Shown: positions 41,552 through 50,545 of the stretch, in pieces
Layout of the letters: every line of letters begins with the position of its first letter
Numbering within the stretch: the first letter of the stretch is position 1
Source of the DNA: Niveibacterium sp. SC-1
GTDB taxonomy: Bacteria; Pseudomonadota; Gammaproteobacteria; Burkholderiales; Rhodocyclaceae
DNA length: 64,000 nucleotides
Reading direction: 5' to 3'
Assembly (NCBI RefSeq): GCF_038235435.1
Contig: NZ_CP151275.1
Location: 3,348,001-3,412,000, forward strand
Program-made: the position numbers and the translations under genes
Notes under the pieces: generated by a model
Databases searched by the model: none
Seen by the model: only the letters and a program-made list of their open reading frames with translations
What the model was told of the DNA's origin: nothing

Positions 41552-42445
41552 ATGAAATCCGCACTCACCCTCCTGAGCCTGCCCCTGCTTATGGGCGCTT
41601 GCGCCAGCACCGGCGGAGGCGCAGGTGGCGCCACTTCCAGCGGCCCTGGCGCCCCGGCGATCAGTGAGGCGGGCGGTCTGCCTGCCGGCTACTCGCTGGT
41701 GTGGGCCGACGAGTTCGACAAGGACGGCCTGCCCGACCCGTCCAAGTGGGCCTACGACACCGACCGCAACGCCCCCGGTTGGTACAACAACGAGAAGCAG
41801 TACTACGCTGCTTCGCGCGAGAAGAATTCGCGCGTCGAGAAGGGCAACCTGATCATCGAGGCGCACAAGGAAGACCTGGACCGTGCGCAATATTCCGACT
41901 GGGGCGGCCAGCACTACACCTCGGCCCGCCTGGTGACCCGCGGCAAGGCGCAATGGACCTACGGCTTCATGGAAGTGCGTGCCAAGCTGCCCTGCGGCGT
42001 CGGCACCTGGCCGGCGATCTGGACGCTCTCCGCACCGCCCAAGACCCAATGGCCGGACGATGGCGAGATCGACATCATGGAACACGTGGGCTTCGACCAG
42101 GGCGTGGTGCACGGTTCGGTGCACACCAAGTCCTACTACCACGTCATGAAGACCCACAAGACGGCGCAGACCCAGATCGCCGACCTGTGCGAGAACTTCC
42201 ACCGCTACCAGCTCACCTGGACGCCGGACCGCATCACCATCGGCGTGGATGACAAGAACTTCTTCCAGTTCTCCAACGACCACTCGGGCGAGCGTCCCAA
42301 CTGGCCCTTCGACAAGCCGCAGTACCTGCTGCTCAACATCGCCGTCGGCGGCGACTGGGGTGGCATGAAGGGCGTCGACGACAAGGTCTATCCGGTGCGC
42401 ATGGCTGTCGACTACGTGCGGGTGTATCAGAAAGCCGGGCAATGA
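41552..42445 (+). CDS. GH16 laminarinase-type endo-beta-1,3-glucanase lipoprotein
   Basis: A 297-residue surface or periplasmic lipoprotein: lipobox LMGAC (Cys17), a Gly-rich spacer, then a single GH16 domain. The catalytic motif GEIDIMEHVG gives Glu162, Asp164 and Glu167, with the extra Met of the beta-bulge type typical of beta-1,3-glucanases (laminarinases). WADEFDKDGLPDPSKW and GTWPAIWTL are the family N-terminal and cleft segments. GAGGAG lies 8 nt upstream. Its stop overlaps the next glycosidase start by 4 nt (ATGA), so the two are a transcriptional and translational unit. Confidence 0.9.
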   Translation: MKSALTLLSLPLLMGACASTGGGAGGATSSGPGAPAISEAGGLPAGYSLVWADEFDKDGLPDPSKWAYDTDRNAPGWYNNEKQYYAASREKNSRVEKGNLIIEAHKEDLDRAQYSDWGGQHYTSARLVTRGKAQWTYGFMEVRAKLPCGVGTWPAIWTLSAPPKTQWPDDGEIDIMEHVGFDQGVVHGSVHTKSYYHVMKTHKTAQTQIADLCENFHRYQLTWTPDRITIGVDDKNFFQFSNDHSGERPNWPFDKPQYLLLNIAVGGDWGGMKGVDDKVYPVRMAVDYVRVYQKAGQ

Positions 42446-43755
42446 AACCTCGCCTCCTGATGACGGCCGCCCTGGCGGCCGTGCTGGTGGCTCCGTTCGG
42501 TCTGGGCAGCGCCCAGGCCCAGACCGCGCGGATCAGCATCCAGCCCGATGAGCGCCAGGGCCCGGCCACCCCCGAAGTGCTGGGCGGCTTCAACTTCGGC
42601 AACTGGATGCAGATGTCGGAGTTCGGCGAGCAGATGGGTACCGGCGTGCCGCCGGCCACCCTGCGCTTCCCCGGTGGCAACGTGGGCGACGACACCGACG
42701 TGACGCCCTTCCAGCTCGATACCCTGGTCGCCAATCTCCAGCTGCTGGGCGTCAAGCCGACGCCCTCGCTGATGATGCAGACGCGCGTCTTCCAGGCCAA
42801 AGTGAGCGAAGCGCCCGCGCATAACACGCCCGAAGACGCCGCCGACGCGGTGCGCATGACCAAGGAGCGCGGCCTGCCGGTCAAGTACTGGGAGGTTGGC
42901 AACGAGCCGGATCTCTTCGCGACCACCCGCGGCGACGCGAGCTGGACGGCCGAACGCTACTGCGAGGTCTTCCGCGCGCAGGCCGCCGCCATCCGCGCGG
43001 TCGATCCCACGCTGCGCATCACCGGCCCCGCCGTCTCCGGCGCGGTGCCGGACGCGACGCGCTTCACCGAGACCTTCCTGCGCGGCTGCGGCGACGTGGT
43101 CGACGTACTCACCTGGCACATCTACCCCACCGCCGGCGACAAGCCGGAGGCCGAAGCGCTGGCGAGCGTCGCAGACGTCGATGCCCTGACGCAGCACTAC
43201 AAGGAAGTGCTCGCCGACCCGGTGCGCAACCCGCTCGGCTACCAGCGCAAGATCGGGCTCGGCGTCACCGAGTACGGGCTCTCGTGGAAGACTGACAGGC
43301 CGATCTTCCTCAGCGACATGCCTGCGGCCTTCTGGGCGGTCGAGACGGCGATCCGTCTGGCGCGCTCCGGCGTCGAGGTGGCTCACTATTTCGCCTACCA
43401 GGGTGTCGGCTTCCACGGATTGCTCGACATCTCGGGCACACCGCGCCCCACCTTCTACGCCTTCCGCATGCTCACCCAGATGCGCGGCGACTTCGTGGCG
43501 GTGAAGAGCGGCGCACCCGAGGTGTGGAGCCATGGTGTGCGCCAGGGCAAGACGCTGCGCGTGCTGGTGTCGAACACTGCACATGCGCCGCGCAGCATCG
43601 CGCTGCAATTGCCGCGTAGCTGGAAGCTACGCAAGGCGCAGTACTTCACCGGGCAAATGGTCGAGACCGACCAGGATCCCAAGTCGCTCAAGCCCGCACG
43701 CGCGCTCAAGCTGCCGGCCCAGTCGATGGCCTTGCTGGAGTTTGTCCCGCGCTGA
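42442..43755 (+). CDS. Secreted clan GH-A-type glycosidase
   Basis: A 437-residue exported protein with a signal peptide (cleavage near AQAQ, residue 26). A (beta/alpha)8-type core shows TLRFPGGNVGDD, the acid/base motif YWEVGNEPDLF (Glu155 after Asn154), THIYP-like LTWHIYPT, and a likely nucleophile in GVTEYGLSW (Glu277). A short C-terminal beta-domain follows. This layout fits GH39/GH51/GH30-like clan A families; the exact family and substrate are open. Overlap with the GH16 gene suggests it acts on laminarin or mixed-linkage glucan fragments (inference). Confidence 0.75.
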   Translation: MKPRLLMTAALAAVLVAPFGLGSAQAQTARISIQPDERQGPATPEVLGGFNFGNWMQMSEFGEQMGTGVPPATLRFPGGNVGDDTDVTPFQLDTLVANLQLLGVKPTPSLMMQTRVFQAKVSEAPAHNTPEDAADAVRMTKERGLPVKYWEVGNEPDLFATTRGDASWTAERYCEVFRAQAAAIRAVDPTLRITGPAVSGAVPDATRFTETFLRGCGDVVDVLTWHIYPTAGDKPEAEALASVADVDALTQHYKEVLADPVRNPLGYQRKIGLGVTEYGLSWKTDRPIFLSDMPAAFWAVETAIRLARSGVEVAHYFAYQGVGFHGLLDISGTPRPTFYAFRMLTQMRGDFVAVKSGAPEVWSHGVRQGKTLRVLVSNTAHAPRSIALQLPRSWKLRKAQYFTGQMVETDQDPKSLKPARALKLPAQSMALLEFVPR

Positions 43756-43810
43756 TTGTCTTGCGCCGATCCGCACCGCGGATCGGCGCCTCCTGCGCAG
43801 TCCCGGCTGT

Positions 43811-44623
43811 TCAGCCGAGGCCGGCGAGGAAGTCCAGCACCACGCGGTTGAAGACCTCGGGACGCTGCACCGGCGCGAAGTGCGTGACGCCTTCCAGCGG
43901 CACGAAGCGTGCGCCGGGAATCGTCTGCGCCAGGTACTGCGAATGCGATAGCCGGATGAACTCGTCCTGCGGGCTCTGCGTCACCGTTACCGGCACGCGG
44001 ATGCGCGCGAGATCTTCGGCACGGTAATCGGGCTGCGAGCGCTGCATCACCTGCACCGCCTCGGACATGGCATCGAAACCGTCTGGCGTGGTGGAACGCT
44101 CGCGGTAGTCCTGCCGATGGCGCCCGATGCAATGGTCCATGATAGGGGTGAAGCTGATGTCGTCGCGCACACCGCTCGGGTCCATGTTGCAGGCGAAGAA
44201 GAGCACGCCCTGCGCTCTCTCCGGCGCCTGATCGGCCAGCACCAGGGCGATGCAGGCACCGTCGCTCCAGCCTACGAACGCGGCGCGCGGCAGGGTCAGA
44301 TGGTCCATCACCGCGACCACATCGGTCGCCATCAGCACGTAGGAATACGGCCGCTCGTCGCGAGTGCTGCGACCGTGACCACGACTGTCGATCAGGAGCG
44401 CGCTGTAGCCGGCGGCCGTCAGCGCCGGTACCTGGCCGCCCCAGTTGCCGGTGTTGCCCATGCCCCCGTGGAGCAGGATCACCGGCGGCCCTTCCCCGTA
44501 GCGCTCGTACCAGATCTGCGCACCGTCGTGGGCGACATAGCCTTGGTCCGCAGCAGGCGGCAGGGGTAGCGCGCCTTGCGCGGCGAAACGGCTCAGATCG
44601 TCATCGTGTTCGGGGTTCAGCAT
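43811..44623 (-). CDS. Alpha/beta-hydrolase fold protein
   Basis: A 270-residue hydrolase with a complete catalytic triad: Ser120 in the elbow GWSDGA, Asp220 in SPQDEF and His248 in GVTHFAP. The oxyanion-hole segment LLHGGMGNTGNWGG is present. No export signal, so cytoplasmic; the substrate (ester, lactone or other) is unknown. The ATG at 44623 has AAGG 8 nt upstream; the ATG two codons earlier is too close to it. It lies downstream of the histidine kinase gene by 33 nt and could be co-transcribed with it. Confidence 0.85.
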   Translation of the reverse strand: MLNPEHDDDLSRFAAQGALPLPPAADQGYVAHDGAQIWYERYGEGPPVILLHGGMGNTGNWGGQVPALTAAGYSALLIDSRGHGRSTRDERPYSYVLMATDVVAVMDHLTLPRAAFVGWSDGACIALVLADQAPERAQGVLFFACNMDPSGVRDDISFTPIMDHCIGRHRQDYRERSTTPDGFDAMSEAVQVMQRSQPDYRAEDLARIRVPVTVTQSPQDEFIRLSHSQYLAQTIPGARFVPLEGVTHFAPVQRPEVFNRVVLDFLAGLG

Positions 44624-44656
44624 GCTCATCACCTTTCAAGACAGGATGAAGCGCGT

Positions 44657-46726
44657 TCAGGCCCGCATCAGGTTGAGCTCGAAGGCCACGCCATCCTCGC
44701 GATTGAAAACGGCCACAGTACCGCCCATCTTCGCCATGTAAGTCTTGACGACGAAGAGTCCCTGGCCGCGATTGCCGAGCGAGCCCTCCGCTTCCGGATC
44801 GGAGACGCCGTACTCAAAGACCTTGTCGATCAGCGCCTCCGGAATTCGACTGCCCTGGTTTGAAATTTCTACGATGGCGATGGTCGACGTCGCCTGGAGG
44901 CCGAGCCGGATCGCAGAGCCGGGCGTGCGATAGCGATCCGCATTGCGCAGGATGTGCGTCACCACGTCTTCCAGCGCATAGGCCTCGGCCTTCACCATCA
45001 GCGGCGCGAGCGCGCCCTCGAAGAGGACATCCGCAATCCCTTCGCAGGGCGCGTTGCGCGCGACGTGCTGGAGGAAGTCCGCAATGTCCAGCGTCTCCAC
45101 CCGCAAGGTCGTCAGCTCGAAGGCCTCGCTGGGCGAGGCGGTGCCGTAGAGCACGCGGATCGCCTGCTGCATGCGCTGGATGTAGCGGTGGCTGGGATCG
45201 CCCTCCTCCGGATGCAGCGCCTTGAGTGACTGCAGCGGCGACATGATCTCGTGGCCGACCGCATGCCACATGTCCTTCTCCTGCTCGGCGCGGATCTTCT
45301 CGCGCGCCACGTCCTCCTGCACCCGCTGCAGGAGCTCCGCGAGACAGCGCGCAAGGATGCCGAGTTCATCGCTGCCCTTCTGGTCCGCAATGTCGAACCG
45401 GGCAAGATCCTGGGTGCTCTTCATCGTGCGCGAGACCCGCGTCGCACGTTTGGTGAGGATCGCAATGCGGCGGATGATGCCTGCCTCGATCACCAGCCAG
45501 GCGAGCGTGATCGCCAGCAGCATCGCGCCGACGAACCAGGACACCCGCGTCGCCACGCTCGCCAGCGTCTTGTTCACGCTGCGCGCGTCGCCGGTGAGCG
45601 TGAGCTCGTAGTTCCCCAGCGGCGTGGCCACCACTTCCTGCGCCACGATCGGCGCAGTGTTGCCCTCCACCACGAGGCGCCGGACCACGCTCGTGAGCCA
45701 GGGGGCGGCCTCCTCGGCATCATTCACACCGCGGATCGTCACCGCCGGCGCGCCCGCTTCGCCCTGCTTGCGCGCGCTGAGCGTCTCGCCCGGCAACAGC
45801 AAGGGCGCCAGGTCCTGCAGGGAGAACGGCGGTGTCGCGTCGCCGCGTTCGCTGTCGAGCAGCGCGCGACCATCGCCTGGCGGCAGCATTTCCACCCGCA
45901 CTGCGATCGCGCTCAGATCCGGTGGCGGCCAGTCCGGTTTTCGCTTCTCGAACAAGGCTTCGGCGAGCACCGGGATTGGCAGGCGGATCGAGAAGAGCGA
46001 GCGCTTGACGCAGTCCTCAGGCGTGCGCGGGATCTCGGTGCACAGCGGACTCTGCCAGATCCAGCCACGGAACTCGCGCAGCGCCTTGTGCGCGACTTCC
46101 GCCTCGCCGGTGTCGACATAGCCCGTCAGCCGGCCGCGCAGGCCGCCACGCGGGTTATCAGCCCCCGTGGTTTCGAAGGGCGCGATCCAGGCGTAGTGCT
46201 CGCCGCGCAGCGACACGCTCACCCGCGCCCGATGCGCCCCGTCCACCGTCAGTTCGGTACGCGGATGCGCCACAAGGTCCGCACTGTCGAAACTCCCTGC
46301 CAGGTAGATGAAGCCGCCCGCCCAGGGATTGCTGCCGATCGCCACGCAGAGCGAGCTGCCATCCTTGTAGCGCACCTGGCAGCCGGACATCTCGATCGCC
46401 TGCTGCACCTTGTTCGGATCGTCGAAGTCGATCGCGGAGAAGGGCAGCATCAGGGGATGCAGATGCGCCTCTCCGACACCGGAAGCCGTAAGCGGCGCGC
46501 CGGGCGGATTGATCAGCGCGAGCTGCCCGGTCGGATGCCGCAGTCGCGCGGCAATCTGCCCTACGGTGCGTTCGAAGCCGCGACGGTAGTTGTCGTAGCT
46601 GAGCTGCTTCTCCTCGCGCAGCACATACAGCGCCATCGCCACGGTGCCCAGCGCAAGCGCCAGAAAGGCGCCCCAGAACAGGATGCGCAGGCGATAGGGC
46701 GCGAGCCAGCCGAAGAGGCGACTCAC
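44657..46726 (-). CDS. Membrane sensor histidine kinase with a large periplasmic domain
   Basis: A 689-residue sensor: transmembrane helices at about 14-36 and 396-416, and a ~360-residue periplasmic domain (37-395) with four Cys (116, 127, 229, 239) that I do not recognise. A HAMP-like linker follows. The phospho-acceptor His492 is in HAVGHEIMSPLQS; the ATPase domain has Asn595 in ILRNADRYR and GNRGQGLFVV (651-660). The G1-box Asp is replaced by Asn in EISNQGSRIPE. It overlaps the response regulator by 4 nt. The divergent SPFH operon is its likely target (inference). Confidence 0.87.
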   Translation of the reverse strand: MSRLFGWLAPYRLRILFWGAFLALALGTVAMALYVLREEKQLSYDNYRRGFERTVGQIAARLRHPTGQLALINPPGAPLTASGVGEAHLHPLMLPFSAIDFDDPNKVQQAIEMSGCQVRYKDGSSLCVAIGSNPWAGGFIYLAGSFDSADLVAHPRTELTVDGAHRARVSVSLRGEHYAWIAPFETTGADNPRGGLRGRLTGYVDTGEAEVAHKALREFRGWIWQSPLCTEIPRTPEDCVKRSLFSIRLPIPVLAEALFEKRKPDWPPPDLSAIAVRVEMLPPGDGRALLDSERGDATPPFSLQDLAPLLLPGETLSARKQGEAGAPAVTIRGVNDAEEAAPWLTSVVRRLVVEGNTAPIVAQEVVATPLGNYELTLTGDARSVNKTLASVATRVSWFVGAMLLAITLAWLVIEAGIIRRIAILTKRATRVSRTMKSTQDLARFDIADQKGSDELGILARCLAELLQRVQEDVAREKIRAEQEKDMWHAVGHEIMSPLQSLKALHPEEGDPSHRYIQRMQQAIRVLYGTASPSEAFELTTLRVETLDIADFLQHVARNAPCEGIADVLFEGALAPLMVKAEAYALEDVVTHILRNADRYRTPGSAIRLGLQATSTIAIVEISNQGSRIPEALIDKVFEYGVSDPEAEGSLGNRGQGLFVVKTYMAKMGGTVAVFNREDGVAFELNLMRA

Positions 46727-47451
46727 GTGCGGCTGCGTCCGGTCGGCAGATCGACCCAGCGGAAGCCGCGCATCGGCACGTTCTCGATGCAGTCGAAGTC
46801 CGGATCGATCTCGCGGAAGGCGTCGCGGATCGTGCTCACATGCTTGCGGATGTTGTCGCGGTTGCGGCCGCTCTTCACCACCTGGCAGAGCTCGTCATAG
46901 GACACGACTTCGCCCCGGCGCGCATAGAGCGTGGCGAGGATGCGCTGCGCAGTAAGCGGCAGGTTCACCCGCTGCTTGCGCCAGATCGGCGTGCTCTGGC
47001 GCAGTGGGTCGAGCGAGAGTTCCTCGCCCGGATCGGCGGCGGGTGCCTTGTCCGCTTCCGCCTTGTCGCGTCCCGCGCGCAGGATCTCGAGGAAGGTGTC
47101 GATGAAGTCCGCCTCTTCGAAGGTGGTCTTCTGCAGGTAATCCCAGGCATCGAGCGCCTTCATGATGCTGCGGTAGATCGTCGCCGGCATTGCCGAGACG
47201 ACCAGCACCGGCGTGCCCTGGCGCTGTTTGTTGATCGCGTTGATCAGGGCCACGCCTGCATGACGCTCGCGCCCGAGTTCGATGTCGAGCACGACAAGCG
47301 CATAGCGTTCGCGTGCCAGCGCGGCCTCGGCCTCGTCACGCGAGAACCACTGGTGCACCTCGATGCCCGGACGTGCCGCCTCGATCCAGCCCTTGAGCTG
47401 GTTGCTCGTCGGCAGGTCGTCCTCGATTACCGCCACCTTCACTGTCGCCAC
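46723..47451 (-). CDS. OmpR-type response regulator
   Basis: A 242-residue regulator. The receiver domain has the acidic pair Asp11-Asp12, phosphoryl acceptor Asp56 (VVLDIELG), Ser86 and Lys108, the complete set. A Lys/Glu-rich linker leads to a C-terminal winged helix (about 155-235: LTAQRILATLYARRGEVVSYDEL, then NIRKHVSTIRDAF). It is coupled to the kinase by an ATGA overlap and read divergently from the SPFH gene across a 242-bp gap, the natural place for its binding sites. Confidence 0.9.
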   Translation of the reverse strand: MATVKVAVIEDDLPTSNQLKGWIEAARPGIEVHQWFSRDEAEAALARERYALVVLDIELGRERHAGVALINAINKQRQGTPVLVVSAMPATIYRSIMKALDAWDYLQKTTFEEADFIDTFLEILRAGRDKAEADKAPAADPGEELSLDPLRQSTPIWRKQRVNLPLTAQRILATLYARRGEVVSYDELCQVVKSGRNRDNIRKHVSTIRDAFREIDPDFDCIENVPMRGFRWVDLPTGRSRT

Positions 47452-47693
47452 CGCACTTCATCCTTGCCGCAGGAAAGACCCGCGCATTATGCGGACCCCG
47501 CGCGCGGGCGGTTGTGAGTTTTCCTTCCGGGGTCGGCCGCATGTCTTCCGGCGCGGGAGCCGCGCATCCGCCGCGCGACGAAACTCGCCCCGGCGCGGCT
47601 TTGAAGGCTCCCGGGCAGGTGCAGGAGGATGGCTCCAGCGGCGAACGGAAAGCGCCGCCCTTCCCAACAACGAAAGCAAGAGGAGCCTGAATC
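47452..47693. promoter_or_regulatory. Divergent control region between the two-component and SPFH operons
   Basis: A 242-bp non-coding region serving both operons. GGGAGCCGCGC and GCGCGGC...GGCTCCC form a long-range inverted repeat near its centre. GAGGAG 8 nt upstream fixes the SPFH GTG start. No clear -35/-10 pair or direct repeats typical of an OmpR-type site stand out. Confidence 0.5.
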
Positions 47694-48986
47694 GTGTCGC
47701 GTCTGAAAAGTCTGATGGTTGCCGTACGCATTGCCCTGTTGCGTCTGCGGGCTCGCATCGGACGGCGCACCCGCCGCACCGCAAGCACGCCGCACCTGCA
47801 GGATGAAGTGACGCTCCAGCGTCCCCGCAAGGGTCTGCTGCTCCTCGGCCTTGCGGGTCTCGCCACCGTTGCACTCATCCAGCATCCGCCGATGCAGGTG
47901 GTCGGCGCAGGCGAAATCGGCGTGCGCCGCAACGCGCTCAGCGGCAGTTCGACCCAGTTCCGCGAAGGCAGCGTGGTCGTGCTCCCCGGCGTGCATTCGC
48001 TGCGTCGCTACGATCTGCGCGACCAGGTCTATCACCCCGCCGAGAGCAGCCGTGCCACTGGCAGCGCGCCCTTCCAGTCGGTCGAGGGACTCTCGCTCGG
48101 CGTGGATCTCTCGGTGCGCTACGCGCTGGACCCGGCGCGCCTCTCGGCGATGGCGCGCGACCTGCCCGCAGACATCGCCGACCAGGTGGTCGCACCCGCG
48201 GTCCAGGGCGTCATGTACCGCACTTTCTCCCGCTACACGGTGCGCGAGATCTTCTCCAGCAAGCGGGCCGAAATCCAGAAGTCCCTGGAGGCCGAACTCA
48301 AGACGCGCCTCGCCACCGACGGCGTGATCCTGCGCAACGTGCAGATCGGCAAGGTGGACCTGCCCGCCGAGTACCGCGCCGGCATGGAGCGCCTGCTCGC
48401 CGAGGAACTCGAATCCGAGAAGATGCGCTACACCCTGGAACTCAAGGACAAGCGTGTGAAGGAAACCGCGCTGGAAGCCGAGGCCGAGAAGGTTCGCCGT
48501 GAGAAGGCCGCCGAAGCGGCGGCGAGCGAACAGGTGATCGCCGCCCGCGCGCAGGAAGAAGCCATGAAGCATGTGCTCCCCTTCAAGCAGCGCCAGGTCG
48601 AGCAACGGCAGCTCGAAGCCGAGGCCGACAAGGTCTCGCGCATCCGTGTGGCGGAAGGCGCCGCCCAGGCGCGCCGCATCGAGGCGGCCGGCGAAGCGGA
48701 CTCGCGCCAGAAACTCGCCGACGCCGAGGTCTATCGGCTGGAGCGCATCGGCAAGACGGCGAGCGAGCAAATGGCGCGCGACGGTGCGCTCATCACCAAG
48801 CATCCGCTGCTGATCCAGAAGACCCTGGCCGACAAGCTCTCCGACAAGGTGCAGGTCATCATCGCCCCGCCGCCCGCGGATGGTGGCTTCATCGGCTCGA
48901 CCCTGCTCGGCGGCACCCAGAAGACCCGCGCAGAAACGAGCATGCCCGCCCAAGACGTCGAAGCCGGCGAAGGAGACGCGCAATGA
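47694..48986 (+). CDS. SPFH/band 7 (stomatin/prohibitin-like) membrane protein
   Basis: A 430-residue protein with a GTG start (GAGGAG 8 nt upstream). A very basic N-terminus (1-46) precedes one transmembrane helix (about 47-63), an SPFH domain (about 66-245, [27 protein letters not shown], then [20 protein letters not shown]), a long Ala/Glu/Lys coiled coil (about 245-350) and a C-terminal tail. SPFH proteins form large rings that organise membrane areas and can control proteases. It is not HflK/HflC or a clear floT homologue. It overlaps the next gene by 4 nt, so the two proteins are likely made together. Confidence 0.88.
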   Translation: MSRLKSLMVAVRIALLRLRARIGRRTRRTASTPHLQDEVTLQRPRKGLLLLGLAGLATVALIQHPPMQVVGAGEIGVRRNALSGSSTQFREGSVVVLPGVHSLRRYDLRDQVYHPAESSRATGSAPFQSVEGLSLGVDLSVRYALDPARLSAMARDLPADIADQVVAPAVQGVMYRTFSRYTVREIFSSKRAEIQKSLEAELKTRLATDGVILRNVQIGKVDLPAEYRAGMERLLAEELESEKMRYTLELKDKRVKETALEAEAEKVRREKAAEAAASEQVIAARAQEEAMKHVLPFKQRQVEQRQLEAEADKVSRIRVAEGAAQARRIEAAGEADSRQKLADAEVYRLERIGKTASEQMARDGALITKHPLLIQKTLADKLSDKVQVIIAPPPADGGFIGSTLLGGTQKTRAETSMPAQDVEAGEGDAQ

Positions 48987-50398
48987 TCACGCTCACCGCC
49001 GCCCTCGCCACGCTGGCGATCGTCACCCGTGACCAGGCCGCCCTGCGCGCCGCGCCGCGCGACGGTGCCCAGCAGCAGGCCGTGCTCTGGCAAGGCGACG
49101 CGCTGGAAATCCGCGGCGAGCGCCTGGACTATCTGCAGGTGTATGACCACCGACGCGAACGCGCCGGCTACATCCGCGCGAGCGATGTGCGCACGACGAA
49201 CCTGGACGCCGCCGCGGCGCCGGAGCTGCTCTCGGTGGTGCGCTTCCTCAAGGACACGCCGGGTGCGGAGTCCCTGGGCATCGCCTACACCGCGGCTTAT
49301 CTGAAAGCCGCACCGACACGCGAGATCACCGCCGAAAGCCTGGATGCCCTGGGCACGATGGCCGAACGCCTGACGCGCCAGGCTTCGTACGCCTCGGGCA
49401 AGCCGAACGATCCGGTGCTCGGCGCGCATCTCGAAGTCGCAACCAGCTACGGCATCGGCGTGCAGCAGTTCGAACGCGAAGGCCGGATGCGCCTGTGCTA
49501 CGACGGCCAGGCCTTCCGTCAGGTGTTGGCGATGCCGGAAGCCACGGAAGAACAACATGCGCGCGCCGCGCTCTCGCTCACCCGCCACGAGTGTGTCTCA
49601 CCCGATCTCACGCCACAGGCGCGCAAGGCCCTGGACGACTGGCGCGCCGAGATCCTGGACCGCGTGGATGCGGGCAAGCTGTCGCCGCTCCTCGCCAACC
49701 GGGTGCGGATGCGCCGCGCCGGCGTCTGGGCCAGTCTCGCCTGGCAGGAGACGCGTCGTCAGCGTGATCCACGCGTCGCTGGCCAGCGTGCGCTGCAGGA
49801 GCTCGCCGGCGTTCGCAGTACCGATTTTGCCGACGAGGACGCCTTCAACTACACGAACGCCGCCGTGCGCGCGAATGCCTCGCGCTGGGCTGCGGAGAAT
49901 CCTCCGGCACCGGCCAAGGGGCTCGGCATCCAGACCGAAGCCGGCCAGCCCGGTGAAACCTGCGTCTCGCTGGTGGACAGCCGCAAGCCCAACGCTGCGC
50001 CGCTGCTGCGCCAATGCACGTATGGAACGGTGTGGAATGCGTCCGCCACGGTGCGCGCCGATGGCAAGGCGCTGACGCTCGCCGTGCAGTCGCTCGACAC
50101 CTGGCGCGAGCTCTGGGTCTTCCATCAGGAGGCCGATGGCTGGCGTCGCGACGTGCTGCCGCCGGCGGCCAGCGACCCCGACATCGGCTACGCGGAATTC
50201 GCGGGCTGGGTGCCTGGGGGCAAACAGATGCTCGTGGTGCGCGAAGCGCGCGTGGGCGGCCGCTGGCAGCGCAGCTTCGAACTGCTGGACATCGCCACGC
50301 TCAACGTCGTGCGCCGGGCGGACAAGCCCGAATCGCTGAGCGCCTTCTATCGATGGCAGGACCCGGCGTGGAAACGCCAGACCCTGAGCTTGCGATAG
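48983..50398 (+). CDS. SH3-like domain protein of unknown function
   Basis: A 471-residue protein. A short hydrophobic start ([14 protein letters not shown]) may be a signal or anchor. Residues about 14-65 form a bacterial SH3-like domain ([20 protein letters not shown], then [11 protein letters not shown]). The central helical region and the C-terminal part with several Trp and four or more Cys are not recognised. Bacterial SH3 domains often bind cell-wall peptides. It overlaps the SPFH gene (ATGA) and is divergent from the two-component system, so a role in sensing or holding the envelope is a guess. Confidence 0.75.
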   Translation: MITLTAALATLAIVTRDQAALRAAPRDGAQQQAVLWQGDALEIRGERLDYLQVYDHRRERAGYIRASDVRTTNLDAAAAPELLSVVRFLKDTPGAESLGIAYTAAYLKAAPTREITAESLDALGTMAERLTRQASYASGKPNDPVLGAHLEVATSYGIGVQQFEREGRMRLCYDGQAFRQVLAMPEATEEQHARAALSLTRHECVSPDLTPQARKALDDWRAEILDRVDAGKLSPLLANRVRMRRAGVWASLAWQETRRQRDPRVAGQRALQELAGVRSTDFADEDAFNYTNAAVRANASRWAAENPPAPAKGLGIQTEAGQPGETCVSLVDSRKPNAAPLLRQCTYGTVWNASATVRADGKALTLAVQSLDTWRELWVFHQEADGWRRDVLPPAASDPDIGYAEFAGWVPGGKQMLVVREARVGGRWQRSFELLDIATLNVVRRADKPESLSAFYRWQDPAWKRQTLSLR

Positions 50399-50404
50399 GA
50401 CAGG

Positions 50405-50545
50405 CTCAGAGTTTGTGAAGAAATCGTAGCGAGCGGTGCAAGGTCGGAACTGGGAGCAGAGCGGAGGAGCGGAGAAGTCCTTGAGGACTTTGAGCACCGG
50501 AGTTTCGAGACTGCGCCGCGCAGTAGCTTTCTCGCAGACTCTCAG
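50405..50545. repeat. Palindromic extragenic element
   Basis: About 140 bp with imperfect inverted ends: CAGAGTTTGTGAAGAAATCG at left against CTGAGAGTCTGCGAGAAAGC (reverse complement of the right end). A perfect AAGTCCT/AGGACTT hairpin is in the middle (50475-50490). It fills the gap between the SH3-like gene and the CPBP gene. It resembles an extragenic repeat family, but no second copy is in this window. Confidence 0.45.

Noticed and set aside
41381..42442. N-terminal extension of the AraC/GyrI-like regulator across the divergent GH16 gene
   Set aside because: The extension is antisense to the GH16 catalytic domain and lacks family similarity; the family N-terminus begins at 41380.
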